A stretch of DNA of 64,000 bases from NCBI GenBank assembly GCA_016710965.1, contig JADJTW010000003.1:62001-126000 (forward strand). The letters are read 5' to 3'. This DNA is from Flavobacteriales bacterium. GTDB lineage: Bacteria > Bacteroidota > Bacteroidia > Flavobacteriales_F > PHOS-HE28. Both the position numbers and the translations under genes were made by a program. Of the stretch, positions 50,103 to 58,513 are shown piece by piece. A model generated the notes under the pieces. It was given only the letters and a program-made list of their open reading frames with translations. It made no database searches and had not been told where the DNA came from. Numbering within the stretch: the first letter of the stretch is position 1; the number at the start of each line of letters is the position of its first letter.

Positions 50103-51635
50103 CTACTCCCATTCGATGGTAGCGGGTGGCTTGGAGCTTATGTCGTAAACGACGCGGTTCACGCCTTTCACGCGGTTGATGATGCTGTTCGATATCCGTG
50201 CCAGGAACTCGTACGGCAGGTGGCACCAATCGGCCGTCATGCCATCGGTGCTGGTAACGGCACGCAGCGCCACCGCATTCTCGTATGTGCGCTCATCGCC
50301 CATGACGCCCACGCTGCGCACGGGCAGCAAAATGGCGCCGGCCTGCCACACCTGGTCGTACAAGCCTTCTTCGCGCAAGCCTTGGATGAAGAGGTGGTCG
50401 ACCTCCTGGAGCAATGCCACCTTCTCCGGAGTCACTTCTCCCAGGATACGAATGGCCAAGCCCGGCCCTGGGAAAGGATGCCGACCGAGGATATTGGGGT
50501 CCAGGCCGAGTTCGCGACCAACGCGTCGCACTTCGTCCTTGAAGAGCAGTCGAAGCGGCTCCACCACCTTCAGTTTCATGCGATCGGGCAGCCCACCCAC
50601 ATTGTGGTGGCTCTTGATCGTAACGCTGGGCCCGTTCACGCTCACGCTTTCGATCACATCGGGGTAGATGGTGCCCTGGCCCAGCCACTTCACATCGGTG
50701 ATGCGGTGCGCTTCGCGATCGAATACTTCGATGAAGGTGCGGCCGATGGCCTTCCGCTTCGCTTCAGGTTCTTCGTGCCCCTTCAAGGCAGCATAGAATT
50801 CCGTCCGTGCATCCACCCCGGTGATGTTGAGGCCGAGGTGGTGGTAGCTCTCCAGCACGCGGTTGTATTCGTCCTTGCGCAACAGGCCATTATCCACGAA
50901 AATGCAGTGGAGCTGATCGCCGATCGCGCGATCGAGGAGCAAGGCGGCCACAGAGCTGTCCACCCCGCCGCTCAAAGCAAGCACCACCTGGTCCTTGCCG
51001 AGCTCGGCCTGCAGCCGTGCAACAGTATGCTCCACGAAACCGTGAGGGGTCCAATCGCCGCTGCAACCGCAGATGCCGATGACGAAATTGTGCAGCAGTT
51101 GCGCGCCGTCGGTGGTGTGGTATACCTCCGGATGGAACTGGACGGCGTACGTGAGCTGGTCTCGCAACGCAAAGGCGGCCACAGGCACATCCTTGGTGCT
51201 GGCGATCACCTCCATAGCCTCGCTCGGCGCCGTGACACTGTCGCCGTGGCTCATCCACACTTGGGTGCCTGCCTCGATGCCATCGAAGAGGTGGTTGTCG
51301 CTTATGGTGCTGAGATGCGCGCGGCCGTATTCGCGGATGGTACTCCGTTCCACGCTGGCACCAGCACGCTTGGCGATCAGCTGTGCGCCATAGCAAACGG
51401 CAAGTATGGGCTTGAGGCCGAGGAAACCGCTGAGGTCGGTATCCGGCGCATTCGCTTCATGCACGCTGCTGGGGCTGCCGCTGAGGATGACGCCTTTGAC
51501 ATCGGGATCACCGGCGAACTGCAAAGCCCTGCTGAAGGGATGGATCTCGCAATAGACGTTGAGTTCCCGCACACGGCGGGCGATAAGCTGGGTGTACTGC
51601 GAGCCGTGGTCGAGTATGAGGATGCGATCAGGCAA
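50103..51635 (-). CDS. guaA: GMP synthase (glutamine-hydrolysing)
   Basis: Converts XMP to GMP using glutamine and ATP in the cytosol. The class I amidotransferase domain has LDHGSQYTQLIARRVRE, catalytic Cys81 in AVCYGAQ and HPEVYHT; the PP-loop synthetase domain has LSGGVDSSVAA (about 215) and the C-terminal dimerisation domain ends with the hallmark NRVVYDISSKPPATIEWE. 510 aa, full length. No ATG precedes the conserved MPDRILIL start, so the initiator must be TTG (51633-51635). Promoter box TACCTTCG is about 36 nt upstream. Confidence 0.96.
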   Translation of the reverse strand: MPDRILILDHGSQYTQLIARRVRELNVYCEIHPFSRALQFAGDPDVKGVILSGSPSSVHEANAPDTDLSGFLGLKPILAVCYGAQLIAKRAGASVERSTIREYGRAHLSTISDNHLFDGIEAGTQVWMSHGDSVTAPSEAMEVIASTKDVPVAAFALRDQLTYAVQFHPEVYHTTDGAQLLHNFVIGICGCSGDWTPHGFVEHTVARLQAELGKDQVVLALSGGVDSSVAALLLDRAIGDQLHCIFVDNGLLRKDEYNRVLESYHHLGLNITGVDARTEFYAALKGHEEPEAKRKAIGRTFIEVFDREAHRITDVKWLGQGTIYPDVIESVSVNGPSVTIKSHHNVGGLPDRMKLKVVEPLRLLFKDEVRRVGRELGLDPNILGRHPFPGPGLAIRILGEVTPEKVALLQEVDHLFIQGLREEGLYDQVWQAGAILLPVRSVGVMGDERTYENAVALRAVTSTDGMTADWCHLPYEFLARISNSIINRVKGVNRVVYDISSKPPATIEWE

Positions 51636-51671
51636 AGGAGGAGACCGGGCCTGAATGGCGGCGGTGGGCGG

Positions 51672-51679
51672 CGAAGGTA
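51672..51679 (-). promoter_or_regulatory. TACCTTCG -7 box of guaA
   Basis: Minus-strand TACCTTCG in the 71-nt gap after the bshC stop, 36 nt before the TTG start of guaA. Confidence 0.55.
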
Positions 51680-51706
51680 GCGGCCCTTTGGCAGTGCCTT
51701 GCCCGA

Positions 51707-53293
51707 TCAGTTCTCCACAAGGATGGTGAAGTGCCCTTCCAACGGATCGAGCTTCTCCAGCAGTTCATCCAACAGCGATGGACCGAGCGAGGCAAGCATG
51801 GGCAGGATATTCAGCGTGCGCTCTTGCAAGCCGCCAGCAGGGAAGAGCGTAGCAAGCAGATGCTGAGTCCGCTGCACTTGCACGGCTTCGCGCCTGCGAA
51901 GGGCCCGGTCCATCTTCGTCTGCAGGTTGATGAGCATCCGCTGCGCACGCACGCTGGCGGCCTCGGTGCTCGGCCCTAAGGTGCCATCGATGGCGGAGGC
52001 CCGAGCACGAAGTCGGGCGAAGAATCCATCCAACTCCTGTTGCTCCTCCACGAGGTCCGTGACGACGCCCGACGCCCGATGCGCCATGGTGTTGAGCACT
52101 TGGTGCGCTGGCTTGAAGAGGTCCGCATGCGACACGCCCGATCTCGCTCGTTGATGATCTTCTTTGGCGCTGAGAAATGCAGCCGATGTGCGCAGAAGCA
52201 CCATTGGCATGGGCAACTGGAGCGACTGGAAAAGCCACCTCAACTGCATCCAGTAAGCGAGCTCGCCGCCACCACCGATGTACGCGATGTTCGGAAGTAC
52301 GACCTCCTGGTACGCCGGCCGGAGCAGCACATTGGGCGAATAGTCCTGCGGACGCAGCTCCAGATCCATCAGCATTTCATCTGCGGTGAAGCGCGGGCCT
52401 CCACTGAGCACTCGGTAGTGTTCGCCATCGACTTCGATTCGTGAACGATGGCCTTCGCGCAGATGGAAGAGGTTGATGGCCCGAGCGTGGGCCTGTGCGG
52501 GATATCGCACGCGAAGCCGCTCGTCAGCATACGCCACGGTGCGTTGGACGATGCCGTTCAGCAGTTCCTCTCTCATCACGGGCGCGAAGAGCTTCTTCAG
52601 TTCGCGGTCGTCGCCATCGATGATGACCAGCCCGAATCGGCCGAAAAGCGCATGGACGAATCGGCGGGTGGCTTGGGCGAGGGTGAATTCCGGTCGATAA
52701 CAGAGACGGAGTTCTTCCCGCAGGTGATCCGCTTCTGCGCCTGCGCCGAGCAAGGGGTGCAATTGGGCGAGGACGCTTTCGATCCCGTTCATCGCCATGC
52801 GGCCGACCGCGCCGGCCGCCGTCCCTGGCCATACCACCTTCTGCTCCCCCATCCATACGTGGTCGATCTCGTCGCGGTCATGATCCTCGCTGGCCATCCA
52901 GAAAACAGGAACGACCGGGCGCCGCAATTCCGCCGTGAGCGTGCGAGCCAACCGGATCGCATTCAGCAGTTTGAACGGTACATACAGCGGGCCGGTGAAC
53001 AGGCATAGTTGATGGCCTGTTGTCACGGTCAGCGCATCGTCCTTCTCCAGCTGTGCTATGCTTCCGCTCACGGGTCCGCTGATATCGATGCCTTCGTACT
53101 GCCGCCGCAAGGTCCTCACGAGCATTGCACGATCCTCCGTTGGGAAGCGCCTATTCGCGGCAGCCGCACGAAGTCCGGCCAGGTCGGGCGTGAACTGCTG
53201 GAATTCCTTGAGGAAAGGATCGCCCGTTAGATAATCGAGGACCAGCGGCGTGAAGCGCCCGGTTTCCGCGTAGCTCAACGTGTGCGCTTCCAT
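51707..53293 (-). CDS. bshC: Bacillithiol biosynthesis cysteine-adding enzyme BshC
   Basis: Adds cysteine to glucosaminyl-malate, the last step in making the low-molecular-weight thiol bacillithiol. Family motifs are TTGHQLCLFTGPLYVPFKLL (about 95-114), PVFWMASEDHDRDEIDHV (about 133-150), PNIAYIGGGGELAYWMQL and LDELLEKLDPLEGHF at the end. 528 aa is normal. A TACCTTCG box ends 6 nt before the ATG, predicting an almost leaderless mRNA. BshA and BshB are not in this window. Confidence 0.94.
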   Translation of the reverse strand: MEAHTLSYAETGRFTPLVLDYLTGDPFLKEFQQFTPDLAGLRAAAANRRFPTEDRAMLVRTLRRQYEGIDISGPVSGSIAQLEKDDALTVTTGHQLCLFTGPLYVPFKLLNAIRLARTLTAELRRPVVPVFWMASEDHDRDEIDHVWMGEQKVVWPGTAAGAVGRMAMNGIESVLAQLHPLLGAGAEADHLREELRLCYRPEFTLAQATRRFVHALFGRFGLVIIDGDDRELKKLFAPVMREELLNGIVQRTVAYADERLRVRYPAQAHARAINLFHLREGHRSRIEVDGEHYRVLSGGPRFTADEMLMDLELRPQDYSPNVLLRPAYQEVVLPNIAYIGGGGELAYWMQLRWLFQSLQLPMPMVLLRTSAAFLSAKEDHQRARSGVSHADLFKPAHQVLNTMAHRASGVVTDLVEEQQELDGFFARLRARASAIDGTLGPSTEAASVRAQRMLINLQTKMDRALRRREAVQVQRTQHLLATLFPAGGLQERTLNILPMLASLGPSLLDELLEKLDPLEGHFTILVEN

Positions 53294-53299
53294 GCGGGC

Positions 53300-53307
53300 C
53301 GAAGGTA
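53300..53307 (-). promoter_or_regulatory. TACCTTCG -7 box, near-leaderless, bshC
   Basis: Minus-strand TACCTTCG six nt before the bshC ATG at 53293. Divergent from the box at 53358. Confidence 0.6.
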
Positions 53308-53357
53308 GAAGCCAGCGTATCGAAGCAGGAATCCTCGACCTGCGACCTGGCCCCGAT

Positions 53358-53365
53358 TACATTCG
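53358..53365 (+). promoter_or_regulatory. TACATTCG -7 box of the C1 peptidase gene
   Basis: TACATTCG 20 nt before the ATG at 53386. Confidence 0.6.
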
Positions 53366-53385
53366 ACGCAACAACCCTACTCGCC

Positions 53386-55002
53386 ATGCCCGCACGGATG
53401 ACACCCGACAAGCCCACCAACACGGGATCGAGCAGCAACATTCCCAGCGGCGGTGGCAGGCGTGGCGGCGGCGGTGGAGGGATTGGCGGAGGCATCCTCG
53501 GCGCCTTGCTGCCGTTGCTCTTCAGGAACCCGAAGCTGCTCATCGTAGTCGTCATACTCGGTGCATTATGGTTCTTCTTCGGTGGCGGAAAGGGCTGCAA
53601 CGCAGGCATGGATCCATCGGCCAATGGAGGACAAGGGCTGATGGACCTCTTCACCAAGGGAGCGACGCTGGACCCAGCGGAGTACGACAAGGCCGAGGTG
53701 TACGAGCCGCTGGCCGATAACGTGAAGAACCCACTGCCCGAGCGCGTCAGCCTTGATCGATTCGCACCGCCCCGGTTGAACCAGGGCAGCCAGGGAAGTT
53801 GCGTGGCATGGGCCAGCGCTTACGCGGCGCGCAGCATCATTCACAACCAGGCAACAGGCAATACTCCCGATCGCAACTCTGCGTTCAGCCCCAGCTTCAT
53901 GTACAACCGCATCAAGATCGAGAACAGCGGTTGCCAGGGCAGCTACATCCTGCGCGCCATGGAGGATATGATGACACGTGGCGCCGTGCCCTTCTCGCAA
54001 TTCGCCTATAACGACCACGATTGCAATGCACGCCCGGATGCGGATGATGAGCAACTGGCACCGCGCTATCGCATAAAGGGCCATCAGCGCCTGAGCAAGA
54101 GCGACGATCCGAACAGTCCGGTGGATCTGCTGGCCGTGAAGCAATACCTGGCGCAAGGCTCCCCCGTCGTGATTGGCATGATGGTGGGCGGCAGTTTCAT
54201 GCAGGACATGCAAGGACAGGAGGTGTGGCGGGCAACGCGGCAGGACACCGAGATGCAGGGCTTCGGCGGCCACGCCATGTGCGTGATCGGCTATGACGAC
54301 TTCAAGTTGGGTAACGACGGCGGAGCGTTCCAGATCATGAACAGCTGGGGGCGCGAGTGGGGAAAGAACGGGATCGCCTGGGTACCCTACGATGCGTTCG
54401 CCTATTTCACGCGAGAAGCCTACGCGGTGTACCCCATGGGTGCCAGCGCCGAGGAAAGGCCGGATCGATTCGACATCCGCTTCGGGCTGGCCATCGTTGA
54501 CGAGCGCGGCCAACCGACCGGCGCGCATATCGCACTGGAGCATAAGCAAGGGCGCGTGTTCGGAACCGTGAGCCCGGTACCGAAACGCACACGGTTCAAG
54601 GTGGAAGTGACGAACAACCTGGAATGCTACACCTATGTCTTCGGCGAGGAGACGGACGGTAGCACGTACACCTTGTTCCCGTACACGCGCAAGCATAGCC
54701 CCTACTGCGGCACCACGGGCATGCGACAGTTCCCCAAGGACCACAGCATCGAACTGGACGACGTGGGCACCACGGATGTGATCGCCATCATGGTGGCGAA
54801 CCAGCCGTTCGACTATCCGAATCTCGTGGAGCGCATGAATGGGGTGCGCGCGCCTGGGCTTGGCCAGAGGCTCTCAGCCGTGTTGCGCGAAGAACTCCTC
54901 GATGGCGATGCGGCAGACTATACCAGCGGAGACACCTTCGGGGCCAACGGCCCGGCTGCCGCCAACGCCATGGCCGTGGTGCTACGGATCGATAAGAGGT
55001 AG
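53386..55002 (+). CDS. Membrane-anchored papain-like (C1) cysteine protease
   Basis: 538 aa: a Gly-rich N-terminus (SGGGRRGGGGGGIGGG, about 21-36), one transmembrane helix (LLIVVVILGALWFFF, 51-65), then a papain-like domain with Gln133 and Cys139 in NQGSQGSCVAWASAY, His296 in GGHAMCVIGYDD and Asn319 in IMNSWGREWG, all catalytic residues intact. The remainder (about 360-538; FKVEVTNNLECYTYVFGEET, TLFPYTRKHSPYC, IELDDVGTTDVIAIMVA) resembles DUF4384, a domain often fused to proteases or kinases. The catalytic part should face the periplasm. Substrate unknown. Confidence 0.88.
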   Translation: MPARMTPDKPTNTGSSSNIPSGGGRRGGGGGGIGGGILGALLPLLFRNPKLLIVVVILGALWFFFGGGKGCNAGMDPSANGGQGLMDLFTKGATLDPAEYDKAEVYEPLADNVKNPLPERVSLDRFAPPRLNQGSQGSCVAWASAYAARSIIHNQATGNTPDRNSAFSPSFMYNRIKIENSGCQGSYILRAMEDMMTRGAVPFSQFAYNDHDCNARPDADDEQLAPRYRIKGHQRLSKSDDPNSPVDLLAVKQYLAQGSPVVIGMMVGGSFMQDMQGQEVWRATRQDTEMQGFGGHAMCVIGYDDFKLGNDGGAFQIMNSWGREWGKNGIAWVPYDAFAYFTREAYAVYPMGASAEERPDRFDIRFGLAIVDERGQPTGAHIALEHKQGRVFGTVSPVPKRTRFKVEVTNNLECYTYVFGEETDGSTYTLFPYTRKHSPYCGTTGMRQFPKDHSIELDDVGTTDVIAIMVANQPFDYPNLVERMNGVRAPGLGQRLSAVLREELLDGDAADYTSGDTFGANGPAAANAMAVVLRIDKR

Positions 55003-55043
55003 TGCTCGTGGCGGATGGGATTTGCAACACCGAAAACGCCGGT

Positions 55044-55051
55044 TACCTTCG
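55044..55051 (+). promoter_or_regulatory. TACCTTCG -7 box
   Basis: TACCTTCG 25 nt before the ATG at 55077. Confidence 0.55.
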
Positions 55052-55076
55052 GTTCCCCTAACCAAAACCCCAGATC

Positions 55077-55652
55077 ATGAGAACGAAATTGATTTCGACC
55101 GCATTGTTCGCCGCCCCGTTCATGCTGCTCTATTCCTGCGGAGGCGGCGGCCATGATGATGGCAGGATGGCCGAGCACATGGCCATGATGAAGGCCGATA
55201 GTTCCAAGCATGCCATGGAGGCGGCCAACATGGAGTGCTTGCGCAAGGTGTTCGCCATGTTCGAGACCGGTGATGTCGCCGGCATGGAGGATTGCGTCGC
55301 GGAGAACATGATCGAGAACAGCCCGGTACCCGGCATCACCAGCACCGGCATACAAGCCCTAAGAGATGTGGCGACCATGCACCACGGCGCTTTCCCGGAC
55401 ACCAAGATCACCGTGATCTCCATGGTGGCCGACGGCGATATGGTCTACGCGCACTACAATATGAAGGGCACGAACACCGGTGCCATGGGCCCGGACATGC
55501 CTGCCACCGGCAAGACCATGGATGTGAACGGCGTGGATATCGTGCGCTTCGAGAACGGCAAAGGCGCCGAGCATTGGGGCTATTGGGAGGAGATGAAGAT
55601 GATGGAGCAGATGGGCATGATGCCTGCGCCGGGTGATCAGAAGAAGAAATAG
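55077..55652 (+). CDS. SnoaL-like lipoprotein
   Basis: 191-aa lipoprotein: signal MRTKLISTALFAAPFMLLYSCGGG (lipobox LYSC), a Met/His-rich stretch (HDDGRMAEHMAMMKADSSKH) and a SnoaL/NTF2-like domain (about 55-165; KVFAMFETGDVAGMEDCVAE, ALRDVATMHHGAFPDTKI, DIVRFENGKGAEHWGYWEEM). In other proteins this fold acts as a polyketide cyclase or ligand-binding cone; here it is extracytoplasmic and its ligand is unknown. The many Met and His residues might bind metal, an inference only. Confidence 0.8.
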   Translation: MRTKLISTALFAAPFMLLYSCGGGGHDDGRMAEHMAMMKADSSKHAMEAANMECLRKVFAMFETGDVAGMEDCVAENMIENSPVPGITSTGIQALRDVATMHHGAFPDTKITVISMVADGDMVYAHYNMKGTNTGAMGPDMPATGKTMDVNGVDIVRFENGKGAEHWGYWEEMKMMEQMGMMPAPGDQKKK

Positions 55653-55671
55653 CGATCCACCAGGTGCTAAG

Positions 55672-55703
55672 GCAGAACGGCGAGGGATACCTCGCCGTTC
55701 TGC
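55672..55703. terminator. Bidirectional hairpin terminator
   Basis: A 13-bp perfect stem with a 6-nt loop lies between two convergent genes (SnoaL-like ending 55652, rimO ending 55719). A short T-rich tail follows on the plus side. It probably terminates both transcripts. Confidence 0.8.
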
Positions 55704-55718
55704 TTCCCTGCCATCCCC

Positions 55719-57029
55719 TCAGATCGGCAACGCCAGCAACTCGTGCTCGCGCGCTTCGGTGATGCGCACCTCAGCGAAATCGCCCACACGCATGTAGTTG
55801 TCCGTTGTGGGGATGAGCACCTCGTTATCCACCTCGGGTGAATCGAATTCCGTTCGTGCGATATAGTGCCCGCTCTCGGCTTTGTCCACCAACACCGTGA
55901 AGGCTTTGCCCACCTTGGCTTGGTTGAGTTCGAGGCTGATGCCCCCCTGCAATTCCATGATCTCCTGGGCGCGCTGTTCCTTCACTTCGGCCGGGACGTC
56001 GTCCTCGAAGGTGTGCGCGTGCGTGTCTTCCTCATGGCTGTATGTGAAAGCCCCTAGCCGATCGAAGCGCATGCGCTCGATCCAAGCGAGGTTGTCGTCG
56101 TGGTCGGCCTGTGTCTCGCCAGGGAAGCCCGCGATAAGCGTGGTGCGAATGGCGATGCCCGGTACTTTCTCGCGGATGGCGTTCACGAGCGCTTCGGTCT
56201 TCTCTTGCGTGATGCCGCGACGCATGCGGGTGAGCATGCGCGTGCTTCCATGTTGCAAAGGCATGTCCAGGTAGTTGCACACGTTGCTCCGCTCGCGCAT
56301 CACATCGAGCACATCCATGGGGAAACCAGAAGGGAACGCATAGTGCAAGCGTATCCACTCGATGCCTTCCACATCGCTTAGCTGCGCCACCAGTTCGTGG
56401 ACATTTCGCTTCTTGTAGATGTCGAGGCCGTAGTAGGTAAGGTCCTGCGCGATGAGGATCAGTTCCTTCACGCCCTTTGCGGCCAAGCCCCTCGCGTTGT
56501 TGACCAATTGGTCCATGGGCGTGCTCACATGCTTGCCGCGCATGAGCGGGATGGCGCAGAAGGAGCACTTGCGGTCGCAGCCTTCACTGATCTTGAAATA
56601 GGCGAAGTGGGCCGGCGTGGTGAGCAGCCGCTCTCCCACCAGTTCGTGCTTGTAGTCGGCCTTCAGTGTCTTGAGCAGGCGCGGGAGGTCACGAGTGCCG
56701 AACCAGGCATCCACTTGCGGAATACCGTCCTTCAGCTCCGGTGCATAGCGCTGGCTGAGGCAACCGGTCACGTAGACCTTCTCCACCAAGCCTGCATCCT
56801 TGGCCTTAGCGTAGCTCAGGATGGTATCGATGCTTTCCTGCTTGGCGTTCTCGATGAAGCCGCAGGTGTTGATCACCACCACATTGTGCTCGCCACTATC
56901 GCTCTCGTGGTCCACCGCGATCCCATTGGCCTTCAGCTGTGCCATCATCACTTCGCTGTCGAAGGTGTTCTTCGAGCAGCCGAGCGTGACCACGTTCACC
57001 TTGGTGCGCCTGAGGGTCCGTGCCTTCAT
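55719..57029 (-). CDS. rimO: Ribosomal protein S12 methylthiotransferase RimO
   Basis: Radical-SAM enzyme adding a methylthio group to Asp88 of ribosomal protein S12. The N-terminal UPF0004 domain has VNVVTLGCSKNTFDSE and INTCGFIENAKQESID with cluster cysteines, the radical-SAM motif is KISEGCDRKCSFCAIP (about 145-160), and a C-terminal TRAM domain follows (from about 370). 436 aa. Start ATG 57029; weak promoter evidence only. Minus-strand neighbour of ftsY in many Bacteroidota, but here separated from it by the siaBC pair. Confidence 0.95.
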   Translation of the reverse strand: MKARTLRRTKVNVVTLGCSKNTFDSEVMMAQLKANGIAVDHESDSGEHNVVVINTCGFIENAKQESIDTILSYAKAKDAGLVEKVYVTGCLSQRYAPELKDGIPQVDAWFGTRDLPRLLKTLKADYKHELVGERLLTTPAHFAYFKISEGCDRKCSFCAIPLMRGKHVSTPMDQLVNNARGLAAKGVKELILIAQDLTYYGLDIYKKRNVHELVAQLSDVEGIEWIRLHYAFPSGFPMDVLDVMRERSNVCNYLDMPLQHGSTRMLTRMRRGITQEKTEALVNAIREKVPGIAIRTTLIAGFPGETQADHDDNLAWIERMRFDRLGAFTYSHEEDTHAHTFEDDVPAEVKEQRAQEIMELQGGISLELNQAKVGKAFTVLVDKAESGHYIARTEFDSPEVDNEVLIPTTDNYMRVGDFAEVRITEAREHELLALPI

Positions 57030-57136
57030 CTGTTCGGTACCGCCCTTCCGGGGGTGGGGCTACAGGGCCGCAAAGGAAGGCGAACCGGGCCAGCGGAAAC
57101 CCTTCGGAGCCGAATGCCGTTCCAACGGCCGCTACA

Positions 57137-57637
57137 ATGGGATCCAACCACGTCGAATACAAAGGCCGGATGAGCACCGAGGTGCGCATACAACTGCTTG
57201 ACCTTCTGAAGGTCATCAGCCTGGCCAACCTGGGCCACCGCACCGACCTGAAGAAGCTTTGCGGCATTGCCCTGGAGCTGCTGGACAACGCCCAGCGCTA
57301 CAGCACCACCACGGAGGTGGGCTTCGAGTGGCGGATCGAGGGCCATCAGCTAGTGGTCGTCATACGCAATCAAGCATCGCGCGCCGATGCGGAGCGATTG
57401 GTGCGCACCGTTGAAGGCATCAACGCCATGACCAACGAACAGGTGGTGGAGGCCTTCAAGGCTCAACTGCTCAATGAAGGCTTCGGCGAGAAAGGCGGTG
57501 CAGGCCTCGGAATGCTCCAGATCGCAAAGAAGACCGGCAGTCGCCTTACCGCGCACATCTCCCCCACCGAGGGCGAGGATTTCCTCTGCATCAGCGAGGT
57601 CGCCGCTCCGCTCAACATCGTCCGTCCACAGCCATGA
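57137..57637 (+). CDS. SiaB-family protein kinase
   Basis: 166 aa, cytosolic, of the SiaB/DUF6272 family. It has a GHKL-like ATP-binding core: GIALELLDNAQRYS (N-box-like, about 45-58) and KGGAGLGMLQIAKKTGSRL (G-box-like, about 121-140). In Pseudomonas SiaB phosphorylates SiaC, opposed by the phosphatase SiaA, in a switch that controls the diguanylate cyclase SiaD. The siaC-like gene overlaps its stop by four bases. No SiaA or SiaD gene is adjacent. Start ATG 57137 (MGSNHVEYKG); ATG 57170 is possible. Confidence 0.85.
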   Translation: MGSNHVEYKGRMSTEVRIQLLDLLKVISLANLGHRTDLKKLCGIALELLDNAQRYSTTTEVGFEWRIEGHQLVVVIRNQASRADAERLVRTVEGINAMTNEQVVEAFKAQLLNEGFGEKGGAGLGMLQIAKKTGSRLTAHISPTEGEDFLCISEVAAPLNIVRPQP

Positions 57638-58038
57638 CTTCCTTGATCATCCCAGCCACGCGGAATACGCCGCTGATCCATTTCGAACCCGTCACATGGC
57701 ACTTCGAGGTAAGCGGCATCTGCGTGCCCGAGAACGCCGGCGAGTTCTTCGATCCGGTCTTCGGATGGCTTGCGCAGAACGCGAGATACCTCGCTCCTGG
57801 AAGCACCTTCCACTTTCATCTCACATACTTCAATAGCACCTCGCTGAAAGCGCTCTATCATGTGCTACGGTACATCAAGGAAGCGAATATCATGGGCGCT
57901 GGCCTGCTGGTTCGCTGGTATGTAGAGCGCGACGACGAGTTCATGATCGAGAGCGTCGCCCTCTTCGGTCAATTGCTCGAGCTCCCGATGGAGACCGTGG
58001 AACTGCCGGGAGAACAGGGCGCGAGCCTGGCGGGCTGA
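57634..58038 (+). CDS. SiaC-family regulatory phosphoprotein
   Basis: 134 aa of the SiaC/DUF1987 family, small alpha/beta proteins like anti-anti-sigma factors. The predicted phosphorylation segment LTYFNSTSLKAL carries Ser68/Thr69/Ser70, aligning with the phosphothreonine of Pseudomonas SiaC; other landmarks are TPLIHFEPVTWHFEVSG and PENAGEFFDPVFGWL. ATGA overlap with the kinase gene indicates translational coupling. Target unknown, since no diguanylate cyclase is next to it. A strong hairpin follows. Confidence 0.87.
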   Translation: MTSLIIPATRNTPLIHFEPVTWHFEVSGICVPENAGEFFDPVFGWLAQNARYLAPGSTFHFHLTYFNSTSLKALYHVLRYIKEANIMGAGLLVRWYVERDDEFMIESVALFGQLLELPMETVELPGEQGASLAG

Positions 58039-58056
58039 GCAGGATCCCGCGAGAAT

Positions 58057-58092
58057 GCGAACGCCCCGTGGAGCGCTCCACGGGGCGTTCGC
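58057..58092. terminator. Perfect 18+18-bp palindrome, bidirectional terminator
   Basis: An 18-bp perfect inverted repeat without spacer (central GCGC) sits between convergent siaC-like (stop 58038) and the DUF4870 gene (stop 58105). As RNA it forms a very stable hairpin, best read as a shared terminator. Confidence 0.8.
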
Positions 58093-58104
58093 CATTGCAT
58101 CCGA

Positions 58105-58455
58105 TCAGTTGAAGGCGTTCTTGAACCACTCCTGGTACTTGGCACCGAGGATGGGCGCGGGCTTCATCTCGCCATTTGCGGCAGCGATAAGGCCCATGAT
58201 CCACATGATGAAGTTGCACACGCCGATCACCATCATGGCGATCCAGCCCAGGATGGGGATGAAGATGAGGATGTAGGAGGCCAGGCCCGTGACGACGATG
58301 CCGAGCATCTGCCGCAAATGGAACGAACCGAGCGCGGTCTTCTTGGAACCGTGCATGACCAGCGCTATGATGAAGCCGACGAGCGTGATGTAGGCCAGGA
58401 TGGCCACGGTCTTGTCTTCGCCCGTCTGGGCGTTCTGTGGGGTGTTCTGTTCCAT
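58105..58455 (-). CDS. DUF4870-like small membrane protein
   Basis: 116 aa with a short polar N-terminus (MEQNTPQNAQTGEDK) and three hydrophobic segments (VAILAYITLVGFIIALVM, MLGIVVTGLASYILIFI, IAMMVIGVCNFIMWIMGLIA), ending in a polar tail (GAKYQEWFKNAFN). The layout matches DUF4870 inner-membrane proteins, of unknown function. Start ATG 58455, with a TATATTCG box 21 nt upstream. Confidence 0.83.
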   Translation of the reverse strand: MEQNTPQNAQTGEDKTVAILAYITLVGFIIALVMHGSKKTALGSFHLRQMLGIVVTGLASYILIFIPILGWIAMMVIGVCNFIMWIMGLIAAANGEMKPAPILGAKYQEWFKNAFN

Positions 58456-58476
58456 GGTGGTTGGTTTGGGAGCGAA

Positions 58477-58484
58477 CGAATATA
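58477..58484 (-). promoter_or_regulatory. TATATTCG -7 box of the DUF4870 gene
   Basis: Minus-strand TATATTCG, 21 nt before ATG 58455, just after the ftsY stop at 58514. Confidence 0.55.
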
Positions 58485-58513
58485 GACGACCGGTGGATAC
58501 GGCGCATTCGCGG

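Noticed and set aside
53446..53500. GGC-rich tract as a possible simple-sequence repeat or mobile-element scar
   Set aside because: In frame and encodes the Gly-rich N-terminus of the C1 peptidase; no duplication of flanks.
53566..54744. A 392-codon minus-strand frame inside the C1 peptidase gene
   Set aside because: The plus-strand gene carries intact catalytic residues, promoter and good codon bias, so the minus frame is a shadow.
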